The notes beneath the pieces are model-generated. The model was not told where the DNA came from. It was given only the letters and a program-made list of their open reading frames with translations, and searched no databases. Made by a program: the position numbers and the translations under genes. 12,816 nt of DNA from Methanomassiliicoccales archaeon (GTDB lineage Archaea; Thermoplasmatota; Thermoplasmata; SG8-5), in NCBI GenBank assembly GCA_030636255.1, contig DAOVXH010000031.1:1-12816 (forward strand). Reading direction: 5' to 3'. Positions 1 through 7,000 of this stretch are shown in pieces. The stretch's first letter is position 1; each line of letters starts with the position of its first letter.

Positions 1-1181
1 ACTGTCTTTCCATCTACCTTGACTGATACCACAGAACGTGGATGAATTGCCTTCTGAATTCCGCTCTGAACCTTTTTCAGCAGAATGATAATTCGTGATA
101 TCTTCAGACCACCAGATGTTGAGCCAAGGGTTGCGCCTACCAGCATGAGCATTACCAGGAGTAAATGAACAAATGGAGGCCACAAGGCCAAATCATTCTC
201 TGTTGAAAAACCGCTGGTTGTTCCAGCAGACACCGCCTGGAACAGTCCGGCCCTGAATGATTCTGTAATGTCATAGGTATTGGTAATCATGAGCCCTGCA
301 ATTGCAAATAGCGTAATACTGGTGAGCCAGATAAAGAATAATTTGAATTCCGAGTCCTCGATTATTGCCCTGAACTTGCCAGTGATAAAACGATAATGCA
401 GTACGAAGTTCGTACACCCTATTATCATGAAGAACATGACCATCATTTCGATTGCTGGATTATCATAGAACCCTATATTGTCAGAATGAACCGAGAAACC
501 GCCAGTGGACAGTGTGGAAAATGAAGTGCAGACAGAATCAAATGCAGGCATTCCAGCCACCATCATGAGAATTATTGACAGTATGGTGAACAATCCATAT
601 ACTCCCCATAGGAGACGGGCAGTCTGATGCAGTTTCGGCCTGAGCCTGGTAACCGACGCCCCGGCAACCTCTGCCTTGAACAGGGAAAGGCCAGAATTCA
701 TAAATCTTGCCAGTATCACCACACTGAGAACTATTATTCCCATTCCGCCAAGCCAGGTTGTTATGGCTCTCCACATGAGTATGCTGTGTGGGTACACGTC
801 AATATAATCTCCAAGTGCTGGGTCAAGTATTGTTGCTCCGGTGGTGGTGAAGCCAGACATTGATTCGAAATATGCGTCAATTGGGCTGGACAATGTTCCT
901 CCAAGCAGGTAGGGCAATGCGCCCAGTGCGGCAATTAATAACCATCCAAGGCCCACAACCACGAATGATTCCCTTTCTCGAAGATCTTCGGCATACTGCC
1001 TATTATTGAACCAGAAAATGAACCCCAGGCACAGTGATACCAGCAGGGGAATTATAAAGGCAGATGCAAGAAATCCTGCATCCTCATTGTAAATTAAACC
1101 GGTGATGATTGGAACAATGAACATAAAGCTGAAAATCATTATGAGGTATCCTAAGGTTGCCAGGACCGCCTTTGACCTCAT
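1..1181 (-). CDS. trkH: Potassium uptake pore subunit TrkH/KtrB family (C-terminus cut by window edge)
   Basis: The gene encodes the membrane pore subunit of a Trk/Ktr potassium uptake system, which works with the cytoplasmic TrkA encoded just upstream. The minus strand reads open for 393 codons from the ATG at 1181 and runs off the left end, so the C-terminal part is missing. Hydrophobic membrane segments fill the protein. All four pore-loop signatures expected of this fourfold-repeat family are visible: TTTGAT (residues 112-117), STGGFS (225-230), GTTSGFS (320-326) and GSTSGGLK (353-360), each with the filter glycine. The start lies 3 nt beyond the trkA stop with only a short AGGT in front, so translation is probably coupled to trkA. 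There is no frameshift in the visible part. Family assignment is secure; whether it is TrkH-like (H+-coupled) or KtrB-like (Na+-coupled) cannot be decided here. Confidence 0.93.
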   Translation of the reverse strand, partial: MRSKAVLATLGYLIMIFSFMFIVPIITGLIYNEDAGFLASAFIIPLLVSLCLGFIFWFNNRQYAEDLRERESFVVVGLGWLLIAALGALPYLLGGTLSSPIDAYFESMSGFTTTGATILDPALGDYIDVYPHSILMWRAITTWLGGMGIIVLSVVILARFMNSGLSLFKAEVAGASVTRLRPKLHQTARLLWGVYGLFTILSIILMMVAGMPAFDSVCTSFSTLSTGGFSVHSDNIGFYDNPAIEMMVMFFMIIGCTNFVLHYRFITGKFRAIIEDSEFKLFFIWLTSITLFAIAGLMITNTYDITESFRAGLFQAVSAGTTSGFSTENDLALWPPFVHLLLVMLMLVGATLGSTSGGLKISRIIILLKKVQSGIQKAIHPRSVVSVKVDGKT

Positions 1182-1184
1182 GAC

Positions 1185-2573
1185 CTAAAACAGCCCCCGT
1201 TTGCTGTGATGGGAGAACATTTTTTCCACTTTTTTCAATGATTCCTGGCCAAGGAAGATTATCATTTTATCTCCTGCCCGTACAATATCAAAATTGGTTG
1301 GCATTATCACCTTGCCGCCACGAACCACTGAACCAACATAGGCATTCTTGGGAAACTTGAGCTGGCCGTATTCCTTTCCAACCATCCAGAGGCTTTCTTT
1401 TACCACAACCTCCATGACCTTTGTGCCAGAACCCTGCATTGTTGTCAGTGTCGAAGAAACTTTCTTTCCAGAAATATGCTGGACTACGGTATTCACAGTC
1501 ATCATTCTGGGACTCAGAGCCACATCAACGCCAACCTGCTCGAATAGCTGACGCATCTCTGCATCATCAACGATTGCCAGTGTCTTGCCAACACCCCATT
1601 TTTTGGCAAGCAGGCAGCAAAGCATGTTATATTCCTCTTTATCTGTTGCTGCAACAAGAGCCCCAGCATCCTGAATTCCCTCGTCCATGAAAAGGTCATT
1701 ATCAGTTGCATCTCCACAGATTATCAATGTTGAGCCAAGTTCCTCGGCTGCAGCAGCGCATCTCTCCTGGCTGTCATCAATGAGCAGAACAACTCTATCT
1801 TCTTCCAGGGATTTTGCCACCTGAATTCCCATATGTGTCGCTCCCACAATTGCAACCTTGTGCATATCGGTTTCCAGGCGCTGGCCTACTGCTTTACCAT
1901 TTCCTGGATTCATTCCAAAAGCAGCCTCAACATTTGCTACCATTTCCTTTGAATTCAGAACCATGATTACTCTATCGTCTGGCTTGAAAGCACCTGAATT
2001 ATCTGAATGAATAACCGTACCATGCCTTGCCACCGAACCGATTATGGCCCCCTTGGGAAGTCCCAGACTTGCAGGCATTCTGCCAATTGCCTTTGAGCTT
2101 CCATTGAGCCGCAATTCTATAATTATGGCCTCACCAGATAGTTTACCTGATTCAACCAGTGATGGAAGCAGCAGCATCTCGGTTATCTGGCTGGCAGTAA
2201 CCATGTCAGGAGAAACCGCCATATCAATGCTGAAGATGTCCAAACGTCCAGTCTCGGCACCGTCCTTCATATAATCTGAATTGGAGAGCCTGGCAACAGT
2301 TTTACAGCCCTTGGACTTTCCAATAACGCAGGCAATGATATTTGTCTCATCACACCCGGTAACTGCTACAAGAAGGTCCGCAGAGCTAATTCCTGCCTCA
2401 CGTAACTTTGCAGGGCTGCCAGCATTTCCTTGAACAGAAAGAACATCCATTGATTCAATATCTTCAAATTGCTTTTTATTGGATTCAATAATTGCAACGC
2501 TGTGCCCCTCTTCAAGAAGTGTCTGGGCAATTTGTGTTCCCACCTGGCCTGCTCCGGCCACCACTACGTACAT
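1185..2573 (-). CDS. trkA: Trk system potassium uptake regulatory protein TrkA (two RCK domains)
   Basis: TrkA is the peripheral nucleotide-binding subunit that gates the TrkH pore from the cytoplasm. The protein is 462 residues with two tandem RCK units. The first has a Rossmann loop GAGQVG (residues 7-12) and an acidic residue, E30, at the end of beta-2, as expected for NAD(H) binding. The second has GATHMG (244-249) and D266. GNAGSP (49-54) and GDAT (287-290) are further conserved nucleotide-site motifs. A TrkA-C domain follows each unit. The length matches the two-unit TrkA class (about 458 residues in E. coli). I place the start at 2573 rather than at an upstream in-frame ATG at 2636. 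This puts the glycine-rich loop at the usual distance from the N-terminus, and the TATA-like box at 2596-2602 lies at the right distance for leaderless initiation here. It forms an operon with trkH. Confidence 0.93.
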   Translation of the reverse strand: MYVVVAGAGQVGTQIAQTLLEEGHSVAIIESNKKQFEDIESMDVLSVQGNAGSPAKLREAGISSADLLVAVTGCDETNIIACVIGKSKGCKTVARLSNSDYMKDGAETGRLDIFSIDMAVSPDMVTASQITEMLLLPSLVESGKLSGEAIIIELRLNGSSKAIGRMPASLGLPKGAIIGSVARHGTVIHSDNSGAFKPDDRVIMVLNSKEMVANVEAAFGMNPGNGKAVGQRLETDMHKVAIVGATHMGIQVAKSLEEDRVVLLIDDSQERCAAAAEELGSTLIICGDATDNDLFMDEGIQDAGALVAATDKEEYNMLCCLLAKKWGVGKTLAIVDDAEMRQLFEQVGVDVALSPRMMTVNTVVQHISGKKVSSTLTTMQGSGTKVMEVVVKESLWMVGKEYGQLKFPKNAYVGSVVRGGKVIMPTNFDIVRAGDKMIIFLGQESLKKVEKMFSHHSKRGLF

Positions 2574-2595
2574 GTCACTGTGGATATAATACTGG

Positions 2596-2602
2596 AATAA
2601 AA
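2596..2602 (-). promoter_or_regulatory. TATA box of trkA-trkH, leaderless spacing
   Basis: On the minus strand TTTTATT lies with its centre about 26 nt upstream of the trkA ATG at 2573. Archaeal TATA boxes are usually centred 25-27 nt before the transcription start, so the mRNA would begin at or within a base or two of the start codon. No convincing Shine-Dalgarno precedes that ATG. The call rests on motif and spacing only. Confidence 0.5.
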
Positions 2603-2625
2603 GGTTCTTGTTTTGATTGGCGTAG

Positions 2626-2633
2626 TAATATAT
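2626..2633 (+). promoter_or_regulatory. TATA box of the pseudouridine synthase gene, leaderless spacing
   Basis: TAATATAT is centred about 26 nt before the ATG at 2656, and no Shine-Dalgarno is present. This predicts a leaderless mRNA. The box lies within the 82-bp gap shared with the divergent trkA promoter, about 24 nt from it. Confidence 0.5.
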
Positions 2634-2655
2634 CATTGATGGTAATCACACTTTC

Positions 2656-3375
2656 ATGGCAGAACGTGTCCAGAAGCTCATAGCCAGCGCAGGAATCTGC
2701 TCCCGCCGGAAGGCCGAGGAATTAATTAAGCAGGGTAGAGTAAAAATCAATGGCCAGACAGCGAAAATCGGCGATTCAGCAGACTCTAATACTGATACAA
2801 TTCTGGTTGACGGTAAGCCTATTAATCCCCAGGAAAGAGTTTATTTTGCATTGAATAAGCCAATTGGTTATGAATGCACCCTGCAAAGCACCACCGGAAA
2901 GCCAACTGTGGCAGAATTGATTGACACAAAGGCCAGGATTTTTCCTATTGGCAGATTGGATACAGACAGCCGCGGTTTACTTCTGCTTACAAATGATGGG
3001 GAGTTTGCTAACCTTGTAATGCATCCTGGCTCTTCAGTTGACAAGGTGTATCGTGTATCTGTGGAAGGTGATGTTCCTATTGCCTTGATTAATACAATGA
3101 GGAATGGCATACAATTGGAAGAGGCAAGAACTCGACCATGTGAAATTGAGGTTTTGTCCAAGGACAAGGATAAAACTATTCTGGAATTCATACTTCATGA
3201 AGGCAGAAAGCGGCAGATAAGACGTATGCTGGAGGCAATCGAGTATTCTGTCATTGACCTGTGTAGAGAAAAGGTCGGCAATATAACACTGGGTAAGCTG
3301 AATGAGGGAAATTATAGAGTTCTAAAACAGGATGAAATTGAGGCACTTCGAAGCCTTGCAATAGAAGGTTCTTGA
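2656..3375 (+). CDS. RsuA/RluB/RluE/RluF-family rRNA pseudouridine synthase
   Basis: The product is a 239-residue enzyme predicted to convert a uridine in ribosomal RNA to pseudouridine. An N-terminal S4 RNA-binding domain (about residues 2-60, starting ERVQKLIASAG and including SRRKAEELI) precedes the catalytic domain. The catalytic domain has the KPIGYE strand (68-73), the active-site block GRLDTDSRGLLLLTNDG with catalytic Asp102, and the late GRKRQIRRMLEA motif (183-194). These are RsuA/RluB/RluE/RluF hallmarks rather than TruA, TruB/Cbf5 or TruD ones. Which rRNA and position it modifies cannot be read from sequence: E. coli RsuA acts on 16S and RluB on 23S rRNA. The family is mainly bacterial, so its presence beside archaeal core genes suggests an old transfer. 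Base composition does not look strikingly different from the neighbours. It is probably monocistronic, starting at a leaderless ATG. Confidence 0.92.
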   Translation: MAERVQKLIASAGICSRRKAEELIKQGRVKINGQTAKIGDSADSNTDTILVDGKPINPQERVYFALNKPIGYECTLQSTTGKPTVAELIDTKARIFPIGRLDTDSRGLLLLTNDGEFANLVMHPGSSVDKVYRVSVEGDVPIALINTMRNGIQLEEARTRPCEIEVLSKDKDKTILEFILHEGRKRQIRRMLEAIEYSVIDLCREKVGNITLGKLNEGNYRVLKQDEIEALRSLAIEGS

Positions 3376-3486
3376 ATATTTCGTATTTAATACTTTTGAA
3401 AATTAGGTGAAAAAAGCTATTTTATTGATATAATGATATTTATTACCTGCAAATTCTCTCTATTACTACGTAATATTACAGTAAGC
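3376..3486. other. AT-rich non-coding spacer
   Basis: This spacer lies between the pseudouridine synthase stop and the tRNA promoter. It is very AT-rich, with short T-runs (TTTT near 3396 and 3421) that could end transcription of the upstream gene. Several TATA-like strings around 3421-3446 could be extra promoters. I see no gene and no stable RNA fold. Confidence 0.5.
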
Positions 3487-3494
3487 TTTATATG
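3487..3494 (+). promoter_or_regulatory. TATA box of tRNA-Lys (and possibly of the rpo operon)
   Basis: TTTATATG is a near-consensus archaeal TATA box. A transcription start about 26 nt downstream (around 3516) would give a leader of about 20 nt before the tRNA 5' end at 3538. It is the nearest good box upstream of both the tRNA and rpoH, and no T-run interrupts 3717-3811, so it may drive both. The octamer GGGGTAAG occurs twice just downstream (3494-3501 and 3509-3516). Confidence 0.55.
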
Positions 3495-3559
3495 GGGTAA
3501 GAGATTCGGGGGTAAGCTAAACCAACTAATACTGGGTGGGCCTGTAGCTCAGCTAGGTA

Positions 3560-3587
3560 GGAACTTGCGACTGCATCTTCCCTAGAA
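3560..3587 (+). other. tRNA intron 1, D-loop (about 20/21), 28 nt
   Basis: Exon bases CTAGG (3553-3557) pair with CCTAG (3581-3585), followed by 3-nt bulges TAG (3558-3560) and AAA (3586-3588). Beyond the first bulge GAA (3561-3563) pairs with TTC (3578-3580), and TGC (3566-3568) pairs with GCA (3573-3575), closing an intron hairpin. The D-stem GCTC/GAGC forms the outer helix, with two unpaired bases (AG, 3551-3552) on one side. The central helix is 5 bp rather than 4, so the motif is relaxed. Cutting after the second bulge base gives a 10-nt D-loop, AGCTAGGTAA. A shift of one base (29-nt intron) would give the more usual 9-nt loop. The ends are therefore uncertain by about 1 nt. Confidence 0.8.
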
Positions 3588-3604
3588 AGAGCATCTGGCT
3601 TTTA

Positions 3605-3650
3605 CTCAACTGATGCCGAAATTGAACAAACAGCGTTGGTTAGAGAAGAT
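3605..3650 (+). other. tRNA intron 2, canonical position 37/38, 46 nt
   Basis: The intron lies between A37 (3604) and A38 (3651). The anticodon stem is the outer helix. CTTT (3599-3602) pairs with GAAG (3645-3648), including one G-U pair, as the 4-bp central helix. The bulges are TA^C (3603-3605) and AT^A (3649-3651). The inner helix is TC/GA (3606-3607 with 3643-3644) continued by AACT with GGTT (3608-3611 with 3638-3641) after a single bulged A3642. This is a near-strict bulge-helix-bulge at the standard archaeal intron site. Confidence 0.9.
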
Positions 3651-3672
3651 ACCAGGTGGCCTGGGGTTCGAA

Positions 3673-3702
3673 TAGAAGCGAACATGTTTCCTTCGTCGAA
3701 AA
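3673..3702 (+). other. tRNA intron 3, T-loop (59/60), 30 nt
   Basis: This intron has a textbook bulge-helix-bulge junction. The outer helix is the T-stem TGGGG/CCCCA. The 4-bp central helix is TTCG (3667-3670) with CGAA (3697-3700). The two bulges are identical, AA^T (3671-3673 and 3701-3703). The inner helix GAAG (3675-3678) pairs with CTTC (3691-3694), with small bulges at its base. Cleavage after the second bulge base restores the canonical T-loop TTCGAAT exactly, which fixes the ends well. Confidence 0.9.
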
Positions 3703-3743
3703 TCCCCACAGGCCCGTCTACCATTAAAAATCGAGGTGTGAAA

Positions 3744-3809
3744 ATGGCTGAGAAAAGCGTTGCTTGGAGATTAGCCCCGTCAGGAATAAGTCTGACCGGA
3801 GAGGTGTGA
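3744..3809 (+). CDS. Possible 21-residue leader ORF before rpoH
   Basis: An ORF of 21 codons (MAEKSVAWRLAPSGISLTGEV) starts 27 nt after the tRNA and ends in TGA only 2 nt before the rpoH ATG, in a different frame. Its start is preceded by GAGGTGTGAAAATG (3733-3746). The rpoH start has the nearly identical block GAGGTGTGAGAATG (3801-3814), and in the leader frame the second block encodes Glu-Val-stop. A matching SD at the proper distance and a tight stop-start junction argue for real translation and coupling to rpoH. I do not recognise the peptide; it has no membrane segment or metal-binding pattern. Alternatively, this is an untranslated leader with a chance duplication of the SD region. If transcription began from TTAAAAAT at 3724-3731, the message would start after this ATG. 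Confidence 0.4.
   Translation: MAEKSVAWRLAPSGISLTGEV
3801..3806 (+). promoter_or_regulatory. Shine-Dalgarno deciding the rpoH start
   Basis: GAGGTG lies 5 nt before the ATG at 3812 and matches the archaeal anti-SD. It supports the 85-residue form of RpoH over the in-frame ATG at 3764, which lacks such a site and would add 16 residues not usual in the family. Confidence 0.75.
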
Positions 3810-3811
3810 GA

Positions 3812-4069
3812 ATGTCTGAAATTAATGTTTTAGAGCATGATGATGTGCCCGAGCATCATCTTGTTGAAGTGAAGGATGAGGATAAGATTCTCACCCAGTA
3901 CAATGTCGGAAAGGACCAACTCCCAAAGATTAGGAAGACTGACCCATGTGTTAAGATTCTGGAAGAAATCAAGGATTTTGAGATAGAGGAAGGTAGATTG
4001 ATTAGAATTGTAAGGCCCCACTCAGTTTCTGGTGTATCTGTTGCCTACAGAGTAGTGGTTAGGGGGTAA
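3812..4069 (+). CDS. rpoH: DNA-directed RNA polymerase subunit H (Rpo5)
   Basis: RpoH is the small archaeal polymerase subunit equivalent to the C-terminal domain of eukaryotic Rpb5. It sits in the lower jaw, near the incoming DNA. The product is 85 residues, typical or slightly longer than usual, beginning [10 protein letters not shown]. The conserved core is present: the [11 protein letters not shown] segment, the [11 protein letters not shown] stretch, DPCVK, and the C-terminal [19 protein letters not shown]. It opens the polymerase operon, and its stop is 4 nt before the rpoB start. The N-terminal nuclease-like half of eukaryotic Rpb5 is absent, as in all archaea. Regulation probably comes from the promoter upstream of the tRNA-Lys gene, with possible translational coupling to the 21-codon ORF. 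Confidence 0.96.
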   Translation: MSEINVLEHDDVPEHHLVEVKDEDKILTQYNVGKDQLPKIRKTDPCVKILEEIKDFEIEEGRLIRIVRPHSVSGVSVAYRVVVRG

Positions 4070-4073
4070 AAAC

Positions 4074-7000
4074 ATGAGAGAATTAGTTGATGCATTTTTC
4101 AAAGAGCGCAGCATAGTGAACCATCATATAGCTTCCTACAACGATTTCCTTCCAACAATGGATAATCTTAGCAACAGGATGCAGATGATTGTGGATAATA
4201 TTAGAGCATCCAGAGATGACACACTCAGAGGTTCAATACGGCTAGATGAAGACAGAACCGATGGAAATCACGTTGAGGTCAGGATTGGAAGAAAGAGGGC
4301 CAAGGACGGCACTATAGATCCCCATGAGAAGCCCACAATAACCATTGGCCAGCCTGTTGTCAGAGAGGCAAACGGCGCCACAAACATCCTCACCCCAATG
4401 GAGGCCAGGCTGAGAAATTTAACCTATATGGCTCCTATTTGGCTTTCATTCACTGTTTCGGAAAATGGTGTTGAGAGAGAACCTGAAAAAGTTCATATCG
4501 GAAACCTGCCAATCATGACAAAGAGCAAGAAATGCTGCTTGGACGAAGAAAACATAGATTCAATGTTCAAAAACCTCAGTGATGAGGAGCTGGCCAAGCT
4601 TAGTTACGAGAACAAGTTGGCAAAACTCGGTGAGGACCCCTGTGACCCAGGCGGATATTTCATTGTTGGTGGAACAGAAAGAGTTCTCATATCACTGGAA
4701 GACCTGGCACCAAACAGAGTTCTTGCAGAATACAATGAGCGTTACGGCACCAGGACAGAAATCGCAAAGGTCTTCTCACAGAGAGAAGGTTACCGTTCAC
4801 TTACACTTCTTGAAAAGAAAAGAGATAGTATTCTTAATGTCTCAGTGGCAGCAGCTTCTGGCCAGATACCCCTTTACATTTTGATGAAGGCACTGGGAAT
4901 GGACCATGACGAGGATATCTACAATGCAATAGTATCTGACCCAAAGATGGCCAATGTGGTCTATGCCAATATGGAAGAGTGCCAGGACGATAAATTGTAT
5001 CCTCCAATCGGTATAAACTCCACAGAAGATGCTATCCTTTACCTGGAGAAGAAATTCGCAACTGGCCAGGCAAAAGAATACAGGGAAAAGAAGGTCGAGT
5101 CCATTATTGATAAGGCACTTCTGCCCCACCTTGGTGACAGTCCCGAAGACAGGCTGAAAAAGGCCATCTTCCTGGGACGTATGGCCAGAACCGTTCTGGA
5201 ACTATTCCTCAAGGAACGCGGCGAGGATGACAAGGACCATTACGCTAACAAGAGACTGAAGCTCTCCGGTGACCTAATGGAGGATTTGTTCAGAGTAAGT
5301 TTCACAAACCTGGTTAAAGACCTCAAATACCAGCTTGAGAGAGGATATGCAAAGAAGAAGAGCATGAAGATAAGTTCAGCCATCAGGCCGGACTTGCTTA
5401 CACAGCGTCTTTTGCATGCACTTTCCACAGGTAACTGGGTAGGCGGCAGGGTTGGTGTTTCCCAGCTTCTTGACCGCACATCCAATATGAGTTCCATGAG
5501 CCATTTGAGGAGAGTCACATCTCCACTAACAAGGAGTCAGCCTCATTTCGAGGCCAGAGATTTACATCCCACCCAGTGGGGCCGTCTCTGTCCAAACGAG
5601 ACCCCAGAAGGTCAAAATTGCGGTCTGGTGAAGAACTGCGCCTTGCTTGTGGATGTCAGCGAACGTTCCCATGAGAAGGATGTCAAACAAATTCTCTTGG
5701 ACCTTGGTGTTAAGGAAATCAAGAGCCAGCAAACCTCATTTACAAGGGTTTATGTCAATGGTGACCTAATAGGAACCCATGACCGCCCTGAAGACCTGGT
5801 GGAGGAAATACGCCAGCGCCGAAGAAGTGGTATGCTTTCCCATGAAATCAACCTAAGGTTCGACACAGAGATGAATGATATTATCATCAATTGTGATGAA
5901 GGTAGATTGAGAAGGCCACTCCTTGTAGTAAAGGATGGCAGATTGCCTCTAACCAAGAGACACCTGGAAGGATTGGCAAATGGTCGTCTTAGAATGAGGG
6001 ACCTTGTTCGTGAAGGAGTTGTAGAATGGCTGGATGCAGAAGAGGAAGAAGATGCATTCATTGCAGTTACTCCATATACAGTACCCAACAAGTGCAAAAG
6101 CTGTGGCAAACATCTCTCCGAGCAGAACGTTTCCTGGGAAAATATAGGAACAACAGATTCAGAAGTAACACTCAAGTGTGGATTCTGCGAAGATGAAATG
6201 TCAGTTGAGAAAACTATCCGTGTAGAACATACACACATGGAGATTGACCCAATGCTGATTTTGGGAGTAGCGTCAGGTATGGTTCCATATCCTGAACACA
6301 ACTCATCCCCACGTATCACAATGGGCGCGGCAATGGCCAAACAATCCCTGGGAATGGGCGATTCAAATTACAGGATAAGGCCCGACACCAGAGGACATTT
6401 GATGCATTACCCGCAGCAACCAATAGTCCAGACCGAGATTATGAAATATGTTAGCTTCAAGGAAAGGCCAGCAGGTCAGAATTTCATTGTGGCTGTTAGC
6501 TCTTATCATGGATATAACATGGAAGATGCTCTTGTCATGAGCCGTGCTTCAATAGAGCGCGGACTGGGACACTCAACATTCTTCAGGACATACAAGGCCG
6601 AGGAAAGGCGTTACCCAGGTGGTCAGGAGGATCATTTCGAGATACCACCGCCAGACGTTCGCGGTGCCAGGGCAGACCTTTCATACAGCAACCTGGACGA
6701 GGATGGGCTCATTAACCCTGAAGTTTATATCCAGGGCGGCGACGTTCTGGTAGGTAAAACCTCGCCACCAAGATTCTTGGAAGAGGATACAGATTTCTTA
6801 ACCCCACAGAAGCGCAGGGAAACTTCCGTGACAGTGAGGCCAGGAGAAAAGGGTTGGGTAGACAGTGTTATGCTCACAGAGACCGAGAATGGTTCCAGAC
6901 TGGTGAAGGTCAAGGTCCGTGACCCGAGAATTCCGGAGCTTGGAGACAAGTTTGCTTCAAGGCACGGACAGAAGGGTGTTGTGGGACATATTGTGGCTCC

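Larger units (their letters stand above)
3538..3716 (+). tRNA. tRNA-Lys(UUU) interrupted by three introns
   Basis: The 179-nt gene folds into a complete tRNA once three inserts are removed. The acceptor stem is GGGCCTG (3538-3544) with CAGGCCC (3709-3715) and discriminator G3716. The D-stem is GCTC (3547-3550) with GAGC (3589-3592). The anticodon stem is TCTGG (3594-3598) with CCAGG (3652-3656). The anticodon loop is C-U-UUU-A plus A3651, with the anticodon at 3601-3603. The variable loop is TGGCC. The T-stem is TGGGG (3662-3666) with CCCCA (3704-3708), and the T-loop is TTCGAAT after splicing. The mature length is 74-75 nt. UUU anticodon and discriminator G fit archaeal tRNA-Lys. CCA is not encoded. 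Inserts lie in the D-loop, at 37/38 and in the T-loop, and each can be drawn with bulge-helix-bulge pairing for the archaeal splicing endonuclease. An ordinary tRNA scan may miss or misfold it. Confidence 0.93.

Noticed and set aside
2574..2636. Longer TrkA start at 2636
   Set aside because: It would add 21 Tyr/Asn/Gln-rich residues before the Rossmann strand, overlap the predicted TATA box and lose the leaderless spacing.
3433..3585. 50-codon plus-strand frame running into the tRNA gene
   Set aside because: It overlaps the tRNA promoter, D-arm and first intron, and has no SD at usable distance; the tRNA call explains the sequence better.
3605..3650. C/D-box guide RNA within the central tRNA intron, as in some archaeal tRNA-Trp introns
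   Set aside because: Only one CTGA and no full RTGATGA C-box pair are present, and the intron is too short for two guide units.
3538..3716. Degenerate tRNA pseudogene
   Set aside because: All stems are fully paired, the T-loop and anticodon loop are canonical after splicing, and each insert has splice-motif pairing. Decay would not give this.
3764..3811. Longer RpoH start at 3764
   Set aside because: It adds 16 residues unlike the family and lacks an SD; the ATG at 3812 has GAGGTG at the right spacing.
5750..6340. 196-residue open frame antisense to rpoB, and many shorter antisense frames across the rpo genes
   Set aside because: They are Ser/Arg-rich translations mirroring codon bias of the opposite strand, lie inside a highly conserved gene, and have no promoter or SD.
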